IMG/VR virus record: IMGVR_UViG_3300005581_002829 | Span: 1 to 63,593 of that record | From: a virus | DNA: 63,593 nt | Reading direction: 5' to 3' (one strand) | Shown here: positions 1 to 7,098 of the stretch, in pieces | How positions within the stretch are numbered: the stretch's first letter is position 1 | Layout: each line of letters opens with the position of its first letter | The notes under the pieces: generated by a model | Database searches by the model: none | Seen by the model: the letters and a program-made list of their open reading frames with translations, nothing else | What the model was told of the DNA's origin: nothing | Program-made: the position numbers and the translations under genes

Positions 1-131
1 TGGTCGGGAGTGGATTTAGAAGGAACAAGAACAATAGCACATGGCTTTGTTACTACAATCTCAATACCATTGCGGTAATCTATATCACCTACAATCTCTT
101 CACCTGTTACAAGTTTAATTACTTTAATCAT
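1..131 (-). CDS. Sm-like (LSM-type) small phage protein, 3' part missing
   Basis: The first 43 codons are visible; the rest lies beyond the window edge. The N-terminus (MIKVIKLVTGEEIVGDI) has the strand-turn-strand look of the Sm/Hfq-like small proteins common in marine T4-like phages, and the start of the gene at 41069-41548 has the same LSTGDNI-type opening. The start is the ATG at 131, preceded by AAAGGAAATAAA, a usable ribosome binding site. It is the first gene behind a strong sigma-70-type promoter. A role in RNA binding is inferred from the fold family only; no RNA-binding residues can be judged from a fragment. Confidence 0.6.
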   Translation of the reverse strand, partial: MIKVIKLVTGEEIVGDIDYRNGIEIVVTKPCAIVLVPSKSTPD

Positions 132-174
132 TTTATTTCCTTTAATACCAATAACGTATATTTTGATTTCGTGC

Positions 175-194
175 GGATTGCGTCAACTCAATCC
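175..194 (-). promoter_or_regulatory. Inverted repeat overlapping the predicted transcription start
   Basis: GGATTG (189-194) and CAATCC (175-180) on the minus strand form a 6-bp dyad with an 8-nt centre. The predicted start of the adjacent promoter falls inside it, so the full hairpin would not be in the RNA. A DNA operator is therefore as likely as an RNA structure. No binding protein can be named. Confidence 0.35.
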
Positions 195-196
195 AC

Positions 197-225
197 ATTA
201 TAAAATAGTATTTAATATCTGTCAA
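197..225 (-). promoter_or_regulatory. Consensus sigma-70-type promoter for the Sm-like gene
   Basis: On the minus strand TTGACA (220-225) and TATAAT (197-202) are separated by exactly 17 bp, a perfect match to the bacterial consensus. It lies just after the hsp20 stop and drives the Sm-like gene at 131. A start point about 7 nt downstream would fall near 190. Confidence 0.85.
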
Positions 226-233
226 TAGCTTTT

Positions 234-725
234 TCATAATGTATCACCTGTAGTTAATTTTTTGGATTTGCCTGCAGGTTCTTTAACCTCAATTTTCTTA
301 GGCTTCTTATGCTCAGGAATAATACGCTCCAAGAAAATTCTTAGCATGCCATTTAACATTTCCGCATCTTTAACTTCAATCTGATCGTCCAAAGCAAAGT
401 TGCGGGTAAATGCTCTGTTGGCAATTCCCTTGAATAGGAAATTTTCTTCATTATCTGTTGTTTGAATGTTACCTTTAACAATCATCTTGCTATCAGCTAA
501 TTCAATTTCAATATCTTGTTTAGCAAAACCTGCAGCAGCAATTTCTATTACATAAGTATTGTCGCCAGTTTTCTTAACATTGTACGGAGGATAATTGGGA
601 ATGTTCTTTGTTATATCGTCATGCATTTTTGTAAGACGAGTAAACTGGTCATCAAACCCAATAAAATATTTGTCCATTTCTTTGAACATATTTGTGTCGA
701 AACGAGGCATTGTTATTAGTGTCAT
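234..725 (-). CDS. hsp20: Hsp20/IbpA-like small heat shock protein
   Basis: The 163-residue protein carries an alpha-crystallin domain from about residue 46 to 140. It includes PPYNV, the conserved AAAGF segment, and a C-terminal KKIEV tail with the I-x-V motif that docks into neighbouring subunits. Small heat shock proteins hold unfolding proteins in oligomers without ATP and are widespread in T4-like marine phages, where a role in capsid assembly or stress during infection is presumed. AGGGAG precedes the ATG. It follows the small gene at 739-963 with a 13-nt gap, probably in one operon. Confidence 0.9.
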   Translation of the reverse strand: MTLITMPRFDTNMFKEMDKYFIGFDDQFTRLTKMHDDITKNIPNYPPYNVKKTGDNTYVIEIAAAGFAKQDIEIELADSKMIVKGNIQTTDNEENFLFKGIANRAFTRNFALDDQIEVKDAEMLNGMLRIFLERIIPEHKKPKKIEVKEPAGKSKKLTTGDTL

Positions 726-738
726 TTGTTACTCCCTA

Positions 739-963
739 TTATTTAGATTTGTTAGAACCATCAAAGAAGCGAGTCATTGACTCTGTACCAACGGAAATCA
801 AATCCAATCCAGATTTTGCGATCTGTTTTGTAAATGTACGTTGTGCTTCAACGAAATCTATTAGGGGTTTTTGGATTATGTCTTCCTTCATTGTGTTACG
901 AAGGAATTCTAGTTTGGCGTTTTGAATAGTATCAATAGCCATGTCTGCGTAAAATGTACTCAT
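739..963 (-). CDS. Small conserved phage protein, weakly phasin-like
   Basis: The 74-residue product is predicted to be mostly helical, with the segment KPLIDFVEAQRTFTKQIAK in the middle. The spacing of charged and aromatic residues recalls phasin-type helices, but this is resemblance only. The start at 963 was chosen because GGAGAAAATT lies directly before this ATG; a longer reading (to 1041) would run through an intergenic hairpin cluster. It lies between regA and hsp20. Function is not known. Confidence 0.65.
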   Translation of the reverse strand: MSTFYADMAIDTIQNAKLEFLRNTMKEDIIQKPLIDFVEAQRTFTKQIAKSGLDLISVGTESMTRFFDGSNKSK

Positions 964-993
964 AATTTTCTCCTTAAAAGCGAGTATTAAAAT

Positions 994-1064
994 GCTTACC
1001 CCGAAGGCATAAGATCTGACGGTTTTATTGAGACCCGTCAACTCTGTTTCCCATCCCTGGGAAC
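994..1064 (-). other. Cluster of three intergenic hairpins, one with a cUUCGg loop
   Basis: Read on the minus strand after regA there are three stem-loops in a row. TCCC/GGGA-type pairing occupies 1046-1064. TGACGG/CCGTCA occupies about 1018-1040. The third is CTTA-GCC closing on a UUCG tetraloop at 994-1013, followed by ATTTTAATA. The cUUCGg loop is typical of T4 terminators and intergenic RNA hairpins. The U-tract is short, so partial termination or mRNA 3'-end protection is likely. Confidence 0.55.
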
Positions 1065-1068
1065 ATAC

Positions 1069-1503
1069 TTATTTATTACTAGTTGTTAATTTTTTCTTAC
1101 CAATGTTATACTTTGTTTCCAATTTCCATTCTTCTTTTTCTCTATGTGAGATAACTTTGATCTGGGATAACGGAGCATAGTCTTGGAATAATTCAGGATT
1201 GTTAACTTTAACCAATCCCCAATCTACTAATAACTTTGAAATTGTATTTCTACGCTGCAAATCATTTTCAGATAGATCTGCAGTTTTACCATCTAATGCA
1301 AATAATTCTTTAAAATGAACTATAAAATATCTACCCTGTTTGTGTAGTATATGGCATGATTGATATAGAGTTTTATCTTTTCTAGAAGCGACACCAATTC
1401 GTGTTAATGTTTCTCTTACTTTTAAAAAATCATCTGGTTCAGACAAAATTACTTCTAAGGGATGATACCCTGGAAAATCAATATTGATTATATCAGTACT
1501 CAT
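1069..1503 (-). CDS. regA: RegA translational repressor
   Basis: RegA of T4 binds the initiation region of many early phage mRNAs and blocks their translation. The diagnostic stretches are present: the segment from SEPDDFLKV to RETLTRIG, the LYQSCHILHKQGRYFIVHF core, and KELFALDG. The product is about 144 residues, slightly longer than T4 RegA (122) because of an extended C-terminus. The start chosen is the ATG at 1503, which overlaps the gene 62 stop (TAATG); an upstream GTG at 1512 is possible but sits on top of the AGGTGGG ribosome binding site. The order 45-44-62-regA matches T4. Confidence 0.95.
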   Translation of the reverse strand: MSTDIINIDFPGYHPLEVILSEPDDFLKVRETLTRIGVASRKDKTLYQSCHILHKQGRYFIVHFKELFALDGKTADLSENDLQRRNTISKLLVDWGLVKVNNPELFQDYAPLSQIKVISHREKEEWKLETKYNIGKKKLTTSNK

Positions 1504-1946
1504 TACATCCACCCACCTTTTGTTATTCTTTTTTTCATTTCTTCAATAGTCGAAGAATTTAGAAGTGGGAGTACTTGTTTGGCCTTTTCCGTGCTATAGC
1601 CATAGTATTCTTTGATAACTTCCAATTCAGCGACCTTCTCAGCCTTGATCCATTTATTGAATCTCTTCCGGGGCCTAATAATATTTATAAGAAAATCAAA
1701 TTGTAGAATCTTAGCTAGATGGGGTCTAGAATTCATCTCGTTCGCAGGAATTACTGTATCTGCTCCGTAGGAAAGTCCTTTATTAATGATGTAGGGGTTA
1801 TATTGTTTCTCAGACCAATCGTCCACAATTAGCTTTTCTTTGCTATGATGTATAGCATTGATAAAATCGAAAGGGGAAATAGATGGAGCTTTATATGGAA
1901 CCGCCTCGGGTTTTGCTACAGGTTCCCCTAAAAAATCTAAACTCAT
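1503..1946 (-). CDS. 62: Clamp loader small subunit gp62
   Basis: The 147-residue product matches the gp62 type: an N-terminal FDFINAIHHSKEKL segment, a central block around RPHLAKILQFDFL, and a C-terminal helical KAKQVLPLL part. gp62 joins four gp44 ATPases to load the gp45 sliding clamp at primer-template junctions. It is shorter than T4 gp62 (187). It starts 4 nt inside the preceding small membrane gene and ends in a TAATG overlap with regA, indicating translational coupling as in T4. Confidence 0.9.
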   Translation of the reverse strand: MSLDFLGEPVAKPEAVPYKAPSISPFDFINAIHHSKEKLIVDDWSEKQYNPYIINKGLSYGADTVIPANEMNSRPHLAKILQFDFLINIIRPRKRFNKWIKAEKVAELEVIKEYYGYSTEKAKQVLPLLNSSTIEEMKKRITKGGWM

Positions 1947-2152
1947 GTTAACATCCTTACTAGTCCAACTGTGTCAATAGTGGTTAACAGTATATAGTTA
2001 GCAAGCATCCCAAATGATTTCCGAGTATAACTAGCCCAAGCATAGAGGGCACAACCACCAATCCACACAGGATAAAGAGCAAGAAGAGGAGGATTTGGGA
2101 CTGTGAGTGCCATGGTGATTGAGCAGCCAATACTAATAGCCCAAGCCAACAA
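1943..2152 (-). CDS. Small two-helix membrane protein between 44 and 62
   Basis: At least 69 residues are coded, with two probable membrane helices (about residues 3-23 and 25-45) and a third hydrophobic stretch at the C-terminus. The first canonical start is a TTG at 2152. The same frame is open further upstream to about 2224 and reads a convincing protein (ILDVFKWIKDDFKSNRIRF), with no ATG, GTG or TTG. The true protein may be about 90 residues with an ATT or ATA start, coupled to the stop at 2227. Function unknown. The ATG-started hydrophobic frame at 1984-2190 overlaps in another frame and is less likely. Confidence 0.55.
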   Translation of the reverse strand: MLAWAISIGCSITMALTVPNPPLLALYPVWIGGCALYAWASYTRKSFGMLANYILLTTIDTVGLVRMLT

Positions 2153-2226
2153 CTCAACAGCAAAACGAATGCGATTAGACTTAAAATCATCTTTGATCCA
2201 TTTAAATACGTCTAAAATTATAGTGT

Positions 2227-2502
2227 TTATAATACACCCGAATTCGGATTATCTACAGCAAGTGCAACTAGTGCATGCGCAGTATATGTAACCTGGTCTT
2301 CAGATAATTTTAAATTATATGCTTTATCTAGGATATGTAATGTCTCATGCATCAAGGCAATACGTTTTGTTTGTTCTGTAATGCCAGTGTTTATCATAAT
2401 CTTTTGATTATTAAAATCTGCAAGACCAATGTTACCATTCATCTCCTCGGAAGATAGATATTGAATTTCGTAATCTATACCCGCAACTCTAATATTTTTC
2501 AT
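2227..2502 (-). CDS. Small HExxH metallopeptidase-like protein
   Basis: The 91-residue protein has HETLHIL near residue 52, a zinc-binding HExxH motif inside a helix, followed by KAYNLKLSEDQVTYTAHAL. That arrangement resembles the minimal ImmA/IrrE (DUF955-like) metallopeptidases. In that family the two His residues bind zinc and the Glu is the general base. It overlaps the gene 44 stop by 4 nt and sits between 44 and 62, so it is co-expressed with the clamp loader. The substrate is unknown. Confidence 0.6.
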   Translation of the reverse strand: MKNIRVAGIDYEIQYLSSEEMNGNIGLADFNNQKIMINTGITEQTKRIALMHETLHILDKAYNLKLSEDQVTYTAHALVALAVDNPNSGVL

Positions 2503-3440
2503 TTAAACTCCACTGCTGCCATAATCTCAGTTAAACACGCGACCAAATTAATTTCTTGGTCTGCACAAAATGCTGCTTTATACTGATAATCTGCAAGCAA
2601 TAAAACAAGTTGCGGAACCTGTACTACATTATCACATAGTGTATCATACAACTTTCTAAACAAAGTCTGAGGATCATTGTCAATATTATTAACTACCCAT
2701 GTACGCATTTTCTTCCAATCGCCTTCTTTCAAAGAAGCGATTAAGTCTTGCATATTGACTTCGCCCATACTAACAAAGATACCTTCATCAATATTACCCG
2801 ATGCACTGTATCGTTGCAGTTCATTTAGAATACGACGATAATCGGGAAAATGCTTTTCGATAACCTTTGCGATTACTTTACTATCTGCAGTGATGCTTTC
2901 AATTGAAAGAATCTCGGTTACACGCTTAAAGAATAGTGCAGCAATCTTTGGCTTTTCAGTCTTCGGTAATTTAAATTCGATAACCGCAGTTCGAGAATGA
3001 AGTGGAGGAATAATTCTATTCTTAAAGTTACAAGTTAAAATAAACCTGCAATTATTTGAGAACTCTTCCATAAATGCTCTAAGAGCAGGTTGTGTAGAAT
3101 TAGGATTCAAATAATCTGCTTCGTCTAGAATAACAACCTTTGGCTTTCCGCTGAATGATACAGTAGAAGCAAACTGTTTAATCTTAGTACGAAGAACATC
3201 AATGCCCGATTCTTCTGAACCGTTAATGACCATGTAATCGGTTTCTAATTCTTCACACAATGCTCGGGCAACAGTAGTCTTACCCATACCTGCGCCGCCG
3301 CAGAGTAGCATATTTTGTATCTCATTTTTAGTGAGCATTTCCTGAAAGATCTTTTTTTGATCCGCAGGAAGAATACAATCATCTAGTTTACGGGGCCGAT
3401 ACTTTTCAACCCACAAAAATTCATCTTCACGATAATCCAT
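2499..3440 (-). CDS. 44: Clamp loader ATPase subunit gp44
   Basis: This 313-residue AAA+ protein has Walker A GGAGMGKTT near residue 48, Walker B VVILDEAD near 105 and the HSRT sensor/arginine-finger region near 150, followed by a C-terminal collar domain. With gp62 it opens and loads the gp45 clamp using ATP. Length is close to T4 gp44 (319). The upstream context is a small gene at 3459-3641, with an 18-nt gap. Confidence 0.97.
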   Translation of the reverse strand: MDYREDEFLWVEKYRPRKLDDCILPADQKKIFQEMLTKNEIQNMLLCGGAGMGKTTVARALCEELETDYMVINGSEESGIDVLRTKIKQFASTVSFSGKPKVVILDEADYLNPNSTQPALRAFMEEFSNNCRFILTCNFKNRIIPPLHSRTAVIEFKLPKTEKPKIAALFFKRVTEILSIESITADSKVIAKVIEKHFPDYRRILNELQRYSASGNIDEGIFVSMGEVNMQDLIASLKEGDWKKMRTWVVNNIDNDPQTLFRKLYDTLCDNVVQVPQLVLLLADYQYKAAFCADQEINLVACLTEIMAAVEFK

Positions 3441-3458
3441 AACAACTCCATAATATAA

Positions 3459-3641
3459 TTAAAGTTCTCCGTCAATCCAAATCCAACCAAATACAAATTT
3501 AATCATTTGACGGTGAAACCAATTTGGCTTCTTTGTAAATGCAATACGAAAACCTCGATTTAATTCCAAGTACCCAACATACACAGGTTGTTTGAGTATA
3601 GATACTTCACCCGAGGATACATAGTAATTTTTGGATTCCAT
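3459..3641 (-). CDS. Small hypothetical protein
   Basis: The protein has 60 residues with a basic-aromatic middle (KKPNWFHRQMIKFVFGWIW) that could be an amphipathic or membrane-associated helix. The start at 3641 is favoured because its ATG overlaps the methyltransferase stop (TGATG), the coupling pattern used throughout this region; a TTG one codon upstream is the alternative. No family recognised. Confidence 0.5.
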   Translation of the reverse strand: MESKNYYVSSGEVSILKQPVYVGYLELNRGFRIAFTKKPNWFHRQMIKFVFGWIWIDGEL

Positions 3642-4297
3642 CAAATTACTTTTAAAATATTTGGATTGTCTAATATTTGTTGAGGCACATTCAATTTTGA
3701 TATTAAATCATTTCTAACAAAAATAGCATTGCCGGTATAATGCACTAACGTATATCCTTTATTCATACCTATTTCTAAAGTAGTTGTAAAGGTTGATCCT
3801 TTGGAAATAGGTTCGCCTGCAGGAATATGATGTCTCCATTTTACACCGACAGGGGCACTGCTATTAGTTTCAATAATTACAACCTTTGGGGTATATGTAT
3901 GAAAGGTATCCCAGACATCACTATCATAAGAATCAATATCTATAGATAACAATTCAAAATCTTTAGGACAATTTGTTTGTTGCAACAATTTATATAATGA
4001 TTTATCTTGATAATCAAATTGGGAAATCCAAGCTTGTATTGGTGTGATTAGAGGATATTCTTTAGCAGTGTCAAGAAGATCTTTATACTTTTCTTCATCA
4101 CCTTCAATCATAACAACACTCCATCCTCTTAATACAAGAGCAAATGCGTTACTCAAATACTTACCATCCCATGCGCCAAATTCTACGGCCCAAGAAGATA
4201 GTGTGTCAGGTACTTCTAATCTTTTGAAAATTTCTTTTAAAATTCCATCCTCACCGTGTTGAGAATATTCGTTGTTTGAATAATTATATAAAAACAT
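3641..4297 (-). CDS. FkbM-like SAM-dependent methyltransferase
   Basis: The protein begins with YSQHGEDGIL, a signature of FkbM-type methyltransferases. It continues with AVEFGAWDGKYLSN (SAM-binding loop I) and a VVMIEGDEEKY strand whose acidic residue would hold the ribose, then LLSIDID. FkbM-family enzymes often O-methylate sugars, which fits the nearby sugar island. The ATG at 4297 was chosen because AAAGG lies 7 nt before it; a longer reading from 4354 would overlap the clamp gene by 56 nt. It is inserted between 45 and 44, which are adjacent in T4. Confidence 0.7.
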   Translation of the reverse strand: MFLYNYSNNEYSQHGEDGILKEIFKRLEVPDTLSSWAVEFGAWDGKYLSNAFALVLRGWSVVMIEGDEEKYKDLLDTAKEYPLITPIQAWISQFDYQDKSLYKLLQQTNCPKDFELLSIDIDSYDSDVWDTFHTYTPKVVIIETNSSAPVGVKWRHHIPAGEPISKGSTFTTTLEIGMNKGYTLVHYTGNAIFVRNDLISKLNVPQQILDNPNILKVI

Positions 4298-4298
4298 A

Positions 4299-4955
4299 TT
4301 ATACCTTTGAATCGGGTTCCATTGCAATAAAGTATTCCAAAGCTTTTGTTTCATGTTTAAAGTGGAATGCTTTCTTTTTCGAGATTGTTACTGTATAAGA
4401 ATCGGGAATAACTTTAAAGTTTTCAACTGCCATGTGGCAATCAAAAGTATGTTCGCTTGTCCCAACCACTTTCTTATAAGTATTTGCTGTGTCATTCTTT
4501 TTATCACCGATAGTCAATGTAACAGTTGTTCCATCGGATGAAATAGTAATTGTTGGTGCACCAGTAATACCTGCTGCCTTCATAATCATATGAACATCTT
4601 CTGCTGTCAATTTAAATTGATAGTGATTATCTACTTCGATGCTTTTGTCTGGTGCTGCAACAATAACTGACGGACTAGAATAGAAGTACTCAAACTTACC
4701 ATTGTCCTTAGAAATTGTTAGGCTTTTATCACCAAACTCCACATCCTGATTCTCCATTAGTGTTAGCAAAGCCAACAACGAATTCAAATCATAAACTGCT
4801 ACTTCCTCCGGAAAATCTTCTGCTACATCAGCCTTCGCAAAAATATTTTTTGCTGTACTAATTGTTGCTAAAGTCTTACCTTTACGAATAAGAATGTTGC
4901 TGTTTACTCCAGCAAAGTTCTTTAGGATATCAATCGTTTCTTTACTAATTTGCAT
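4299..4955 (-). CDS. 45: Sliding clamp gp45
   Basis: The 218-residue product has the gp45 layout: an opening LKNFAGVNSNILIRKG, a central SLLALLTLMENQDVEFGD, and a second half with EDVHMIMKAAG. T4 gp45 (228 residues) is a trimeric ring that tethers DNA polymerase and, with gp55 and gp33, activates late transcription. A sigma-70-type promoter lies directly upstream and no late box is present, so early expression is expected. Confidence 0.95.
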   Translation of the reverse strand: MQISKETIDILKNFAGVNSNILIRKGKTLATISTAKNIFAKADVAEDFPEEVAVYDLNSLLALLTLMENQDVEFGDKSLTISKDNGKFEYFYSSPSVIVAAPDKSIEVDNHYQFKLTAEDVHMIMKAAGITGAPTITISSDGTTVTLTIGDKKNDTANTYKKVVGTSEHTFDCHMAVENFKVIPDSYTVTISKKKAFHFKHETKALEYFIAMEPDSKV

Positions 4956-4981
4956 AATCTAACTCCTTGTTTCAATAACAT

Positions 4982-5010
4982 ATTATAATATAGGTAACGT
5001 AAAAAGTCTA
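4982..5010 (-). promoter_or_regulatory. Sigma-70-type promoter for gene 45
   Basis: The minus strand has TATAAT at 4982-4987 and TAGACT at 5005-5010 with a 17-bp spacer. The -10 box is perfect; the -35 box matches four of six consensus bases. It sits in the 60-bp gap between the sugar island and gene 45, giving the clamp-regA operon its own early start. Confidence 0.7.
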
Positions 5011-5015
5011 TACTA

Positions 5016-5903
5016 TTACCTATTTTTTAAAAGTTCGTACATCCTTGCGTACGTTTCTTTTATCCCGGTTTCAATATCAATTTTTTGTTCCCATCCTGTA
5101 CTTTTTAATAAACTATTATCAGGTACAAAATTCATAGTATCCCTATCTGCGATGTCGGTAGTATCAATTTTTAATTCAGAAGCGCTTTCCAATAGCTGCA
5201 CTAACTCAGATGTAGGAGTTAATATACTTGAACAAACATTTACTGGACCAGTAAGGTCAGAATAAACTAATCCAAAGATTGCGTCTGCAACATCTTCTAC
5301 ATGTATATAATCTCTAACAGCATCTAATGCTTTTACTTTGGTTGTTCCATCTAAAACTAATTCTTTTATCATTCTATTAATGAATAACGGATTCTTGTAT
5401 CTATCATATTCTCCATATATTGTAGATACTCTCGCAGTTATACTAGGAACATCTGAGTATAATTTTGTTACTTCTTCAGCTAAGTATTTACTAAAGATAT
5501 AATTATTTTTATATGGATTTATCTTTTGTGTTTCATCCACTTTACTCAAAATAGTGTTTTCATCGTAAATAGATACTGTACCTATGCTAACAATCTTTTC
5601 TATTTTTTTGACATCTTTAAAATATGAGAATATTTTTCGAATAGGCAATACGTTCTTTTCAATGTCATCGATACTAAATGTATCTGTATTATTAAGAGAA
5701 ATAAAATCGGAATTGCCGATTAACATTATTACTCGATCAAAATATAATCTTTCTAATACTTCAGGTAATTTTTCTATGCTGTCGCAATTGATATGATATC
5801 TTGCTTCATTTGGTTGTGTTCTACCTACAGAAATAACATCTTTATATTTTTTTAGTATATGCGAACCTAAAAAACCATTCCCCCCTAAAATGACTGTGCT
5901 CAT
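5016..5903 (-). CDS. Extended SDR sugar-nucleotide epimerase/dehydratase, copy 1
   Basis: This 295-residue NAD(P)-dependent SDR has GGNGFLG for dinucleotide binding at residues 8-14 and a catalytic Y-x-x-x-K in NNYIFSKYLAEE. The C-terminal part contains RDYIHVEDVADAI and a typical GWEQKIDIETGI ending. It is a clear paralogue of the next gene upstream (5936-6817). A late TATAAATA box and an AAAGGAG ribosome binding site lie directly before it, so it can be expressed separately. The exact substrate is unknown; a nucleotide sugar is expected from the family and context. Confidence 0.8.
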   Translation of the reverse strand: MSTVILGGNGFLGSHILKKYKDVISVGRTQPNEARYHINCDSIEKLPEVLERLYFDRVIMLIGNSDFISLNNTDTFSIDDIEKNVLPIRKIFSYFKDVKKIEKIVSIGTVSIYDENTILSKVDETQKINPYKNNYIFSKYLAEEVTKLYSDVPSITARVSTIYGEYDRYKNPLFINRMIKELVLDGTTKVKALDAVRDYIHVEDVADAIFGLVYSDLTGPVNVCSSILTPTSELVQLLESASELKIDTTDIADRDTMNFVPDNSLLKSTGWEQKIDIETGIKETYARMYELLKNR

Positions 5904-5924
5904 GTATTCTCCTTTTGTTGCTAA

Positions 5925-5932
5925 TATTTATA
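5925..5932 (-). promoter_or_regulatory. T4-type late promoter box (TATAAATA)
   Basis: An exact TATAAATA on the minus strand lies 22 nt before the SDR gene at 5903 and 4 nt after the stop of the preceding paralogue. In T4-like phages this box is read by RNA polymerase carrying gp55. Confidence 0.75.
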
Positions 5933-5935
5933 ATA

Positions 5936-6817
5936 TTAATGATACATTTCGCACATTTTTCTATAGGTTTTCCGTAAGCCGGTATCAAGATCAAATTTAG
6001 GTTCCCAGCCGGTTAATTTTTTTATTAAACTAATATCGGCCACAAATTTCATATGGCCAGTTGCAGGTCCATCACCCAATTCAATTTTTATTTTAGATTC
6101 ATCTTCTAATATACGAACAACGTCTGCAACAGAATTAATTTGGCCACTAGCAACGTTAACAGGACCTGTATAATCAGTATGTAATAATTTAACAATTGCA
6201 TCAGATGCATCTTCAGTATAAATAAAATCTCGTTGAGGTTTAAGGTTTAGTACTCTTGCTTTTTTATTAAATACTAAACCTTCTACTAATTGATTTACCA
6301 GGTCTGGTCGATTTAATGCAGTTGTTGGACCATAGATATTAGTTAATCTAACAATAATATTTGGAATTTCAGAATAAAAATTTGCAACTTGTTCGCCTAA
6401 ATATTTACTAAAGATATAATTGTTTTGATATGGTCTTAATGCCTGTGTTTCATCTACCGGCAAAATCATTTGGTCACGATCATATAATAGGATAGAACTA
6501 AAACTAATAAGTTTCTTTATTGGTCTTTGCTGAAAATATGATAAAATTTTTGTCAACGGAATAAGATTTTTATCTATAGCTTCAAGATGATATGGTTTTT
6601 GTTCATTTAAAATTGTATGATTAGAGCTACCAATCATCATTATAACTTTATCAAATTCTAAAGTATCTAATACTTTAGAAAGATGTTCTATGCTAGGACA
6701 ATCTACATGATGTACTGCACTAGCAGGTTTAGTTCTACCAACAGAAATAATATCAGGATATTTTTTTAATATTTGAGGACCTAAAAATCCGCTTCCACCT
6801 AAAATAATTGTGCTCAT
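5936..6817 (-). CDS. Extended SDR sugar-nucleotide epimerase/dehydratase, copy 2
   Basis: The 293-residue product has GGSGFLG at the N-terminus and the catalytic Y-x-x-x-K in NNYIFSKYLGEQ. It also has QRDFIYTEDASDAIVKL and a C-terminal GWEPKFDLDTGL. It aligns along its whole length with the gene at 5016-5903, for example in the shared NYIFSKYL block, so the two arose by tandem duplication and have since diverged. It overlaps the next upstream gene by 4 nt. The reaction on a nucleotide sugar is inferred. Confidence 0.8.
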   Translation of the reverse strand: MSTIILGGSGFLGPQILKKYPDIISVGRTKPASAVHHVDCPSIEHLSKVLDTLEFDKVIMMIGSSNHTILNEQKPYHLEAIDKNLIPLTKILSYFQQRPIKKLISFSSILLYDRDQMILPVDETQALRPYQNNYIFSKYLGEQVANFYSEIPNIIVRLTNIYGPTTALNRPDLVNQLVEGLVFNKKARVLNLKPQRDFIYTEDASDAIVKLLHTDYTGPVNVASGQINSVADVVRILEDESKIKIELGDGPATGHMKFVADISLIKKLTGWEPKFDLDTGLRKTYRKMCEMYH

Positions 6818-7098
6818 ACTGTATCCTTTATTTCAATGTCATGTATATATAAAAGCATCAAAGCATAGTGCAATATTTTCATAATATCTTTTCTATTCTT
6901 TCCATTCTTTTTACCGTACCGTTGTGTATATTTTAATACATTCCCGGCAGTAAATCCCTCACCGTGTCCACTATCTATAATAAACTCAGTAGCTTGAAAC
7001 TTATTAAGAGAATAGTGTTCGCTATATGTGCTATTAATATATTGTTTTAATTCTTCTATTAAGGTATCTTCATTATACTTATAATTTATTTTCTCCAA
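6814..7098 (-). CDS. Small DUF3310-like phage protein
   Basis: The 94-residue protein contains GNVLKYTQRYGKKNGKNRKDI followed by a helical KILHYALMLL segment. That is the pattern of DUF3310 (SaV-like) proteins common in phages, often labelled nucleotide kinases without proof. The frame has no ATG; the start taken is the TTG at 7098, which lies inside the end of the glycosyltransferase gene and reads TTGGAGAAA. Function unknown. It separates the SDR pair from the glycosyltransferases. Confidence 0.55.
   Translation of the reverse strand: MEKINYKYNEDTLIEELKQYINSTYSEHYSLNKFQATEFIIDSGHGEGFTAGNVLKYTQRYGKKNGKNRKDIMKILHYALMLLYIHDIEIKDTV

Noticed and set aside
1682-1689. TATAAATA on the minus strand inside gene 62
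   Set aside because: An exact late-type box, but internal to a coding region and 179 nt from regA, an early-type gene. Kept out as a chance match in AT-rich DNA.
1984-2190. ATG-started 68-residue hydrophobic frame on the minus strand
   Set aside because: It overlaps the 1943-2152 gene in another frame, and the latter joins gene 62 with a 4-nt overlap and has a more protein-like composition. Only one can be real.
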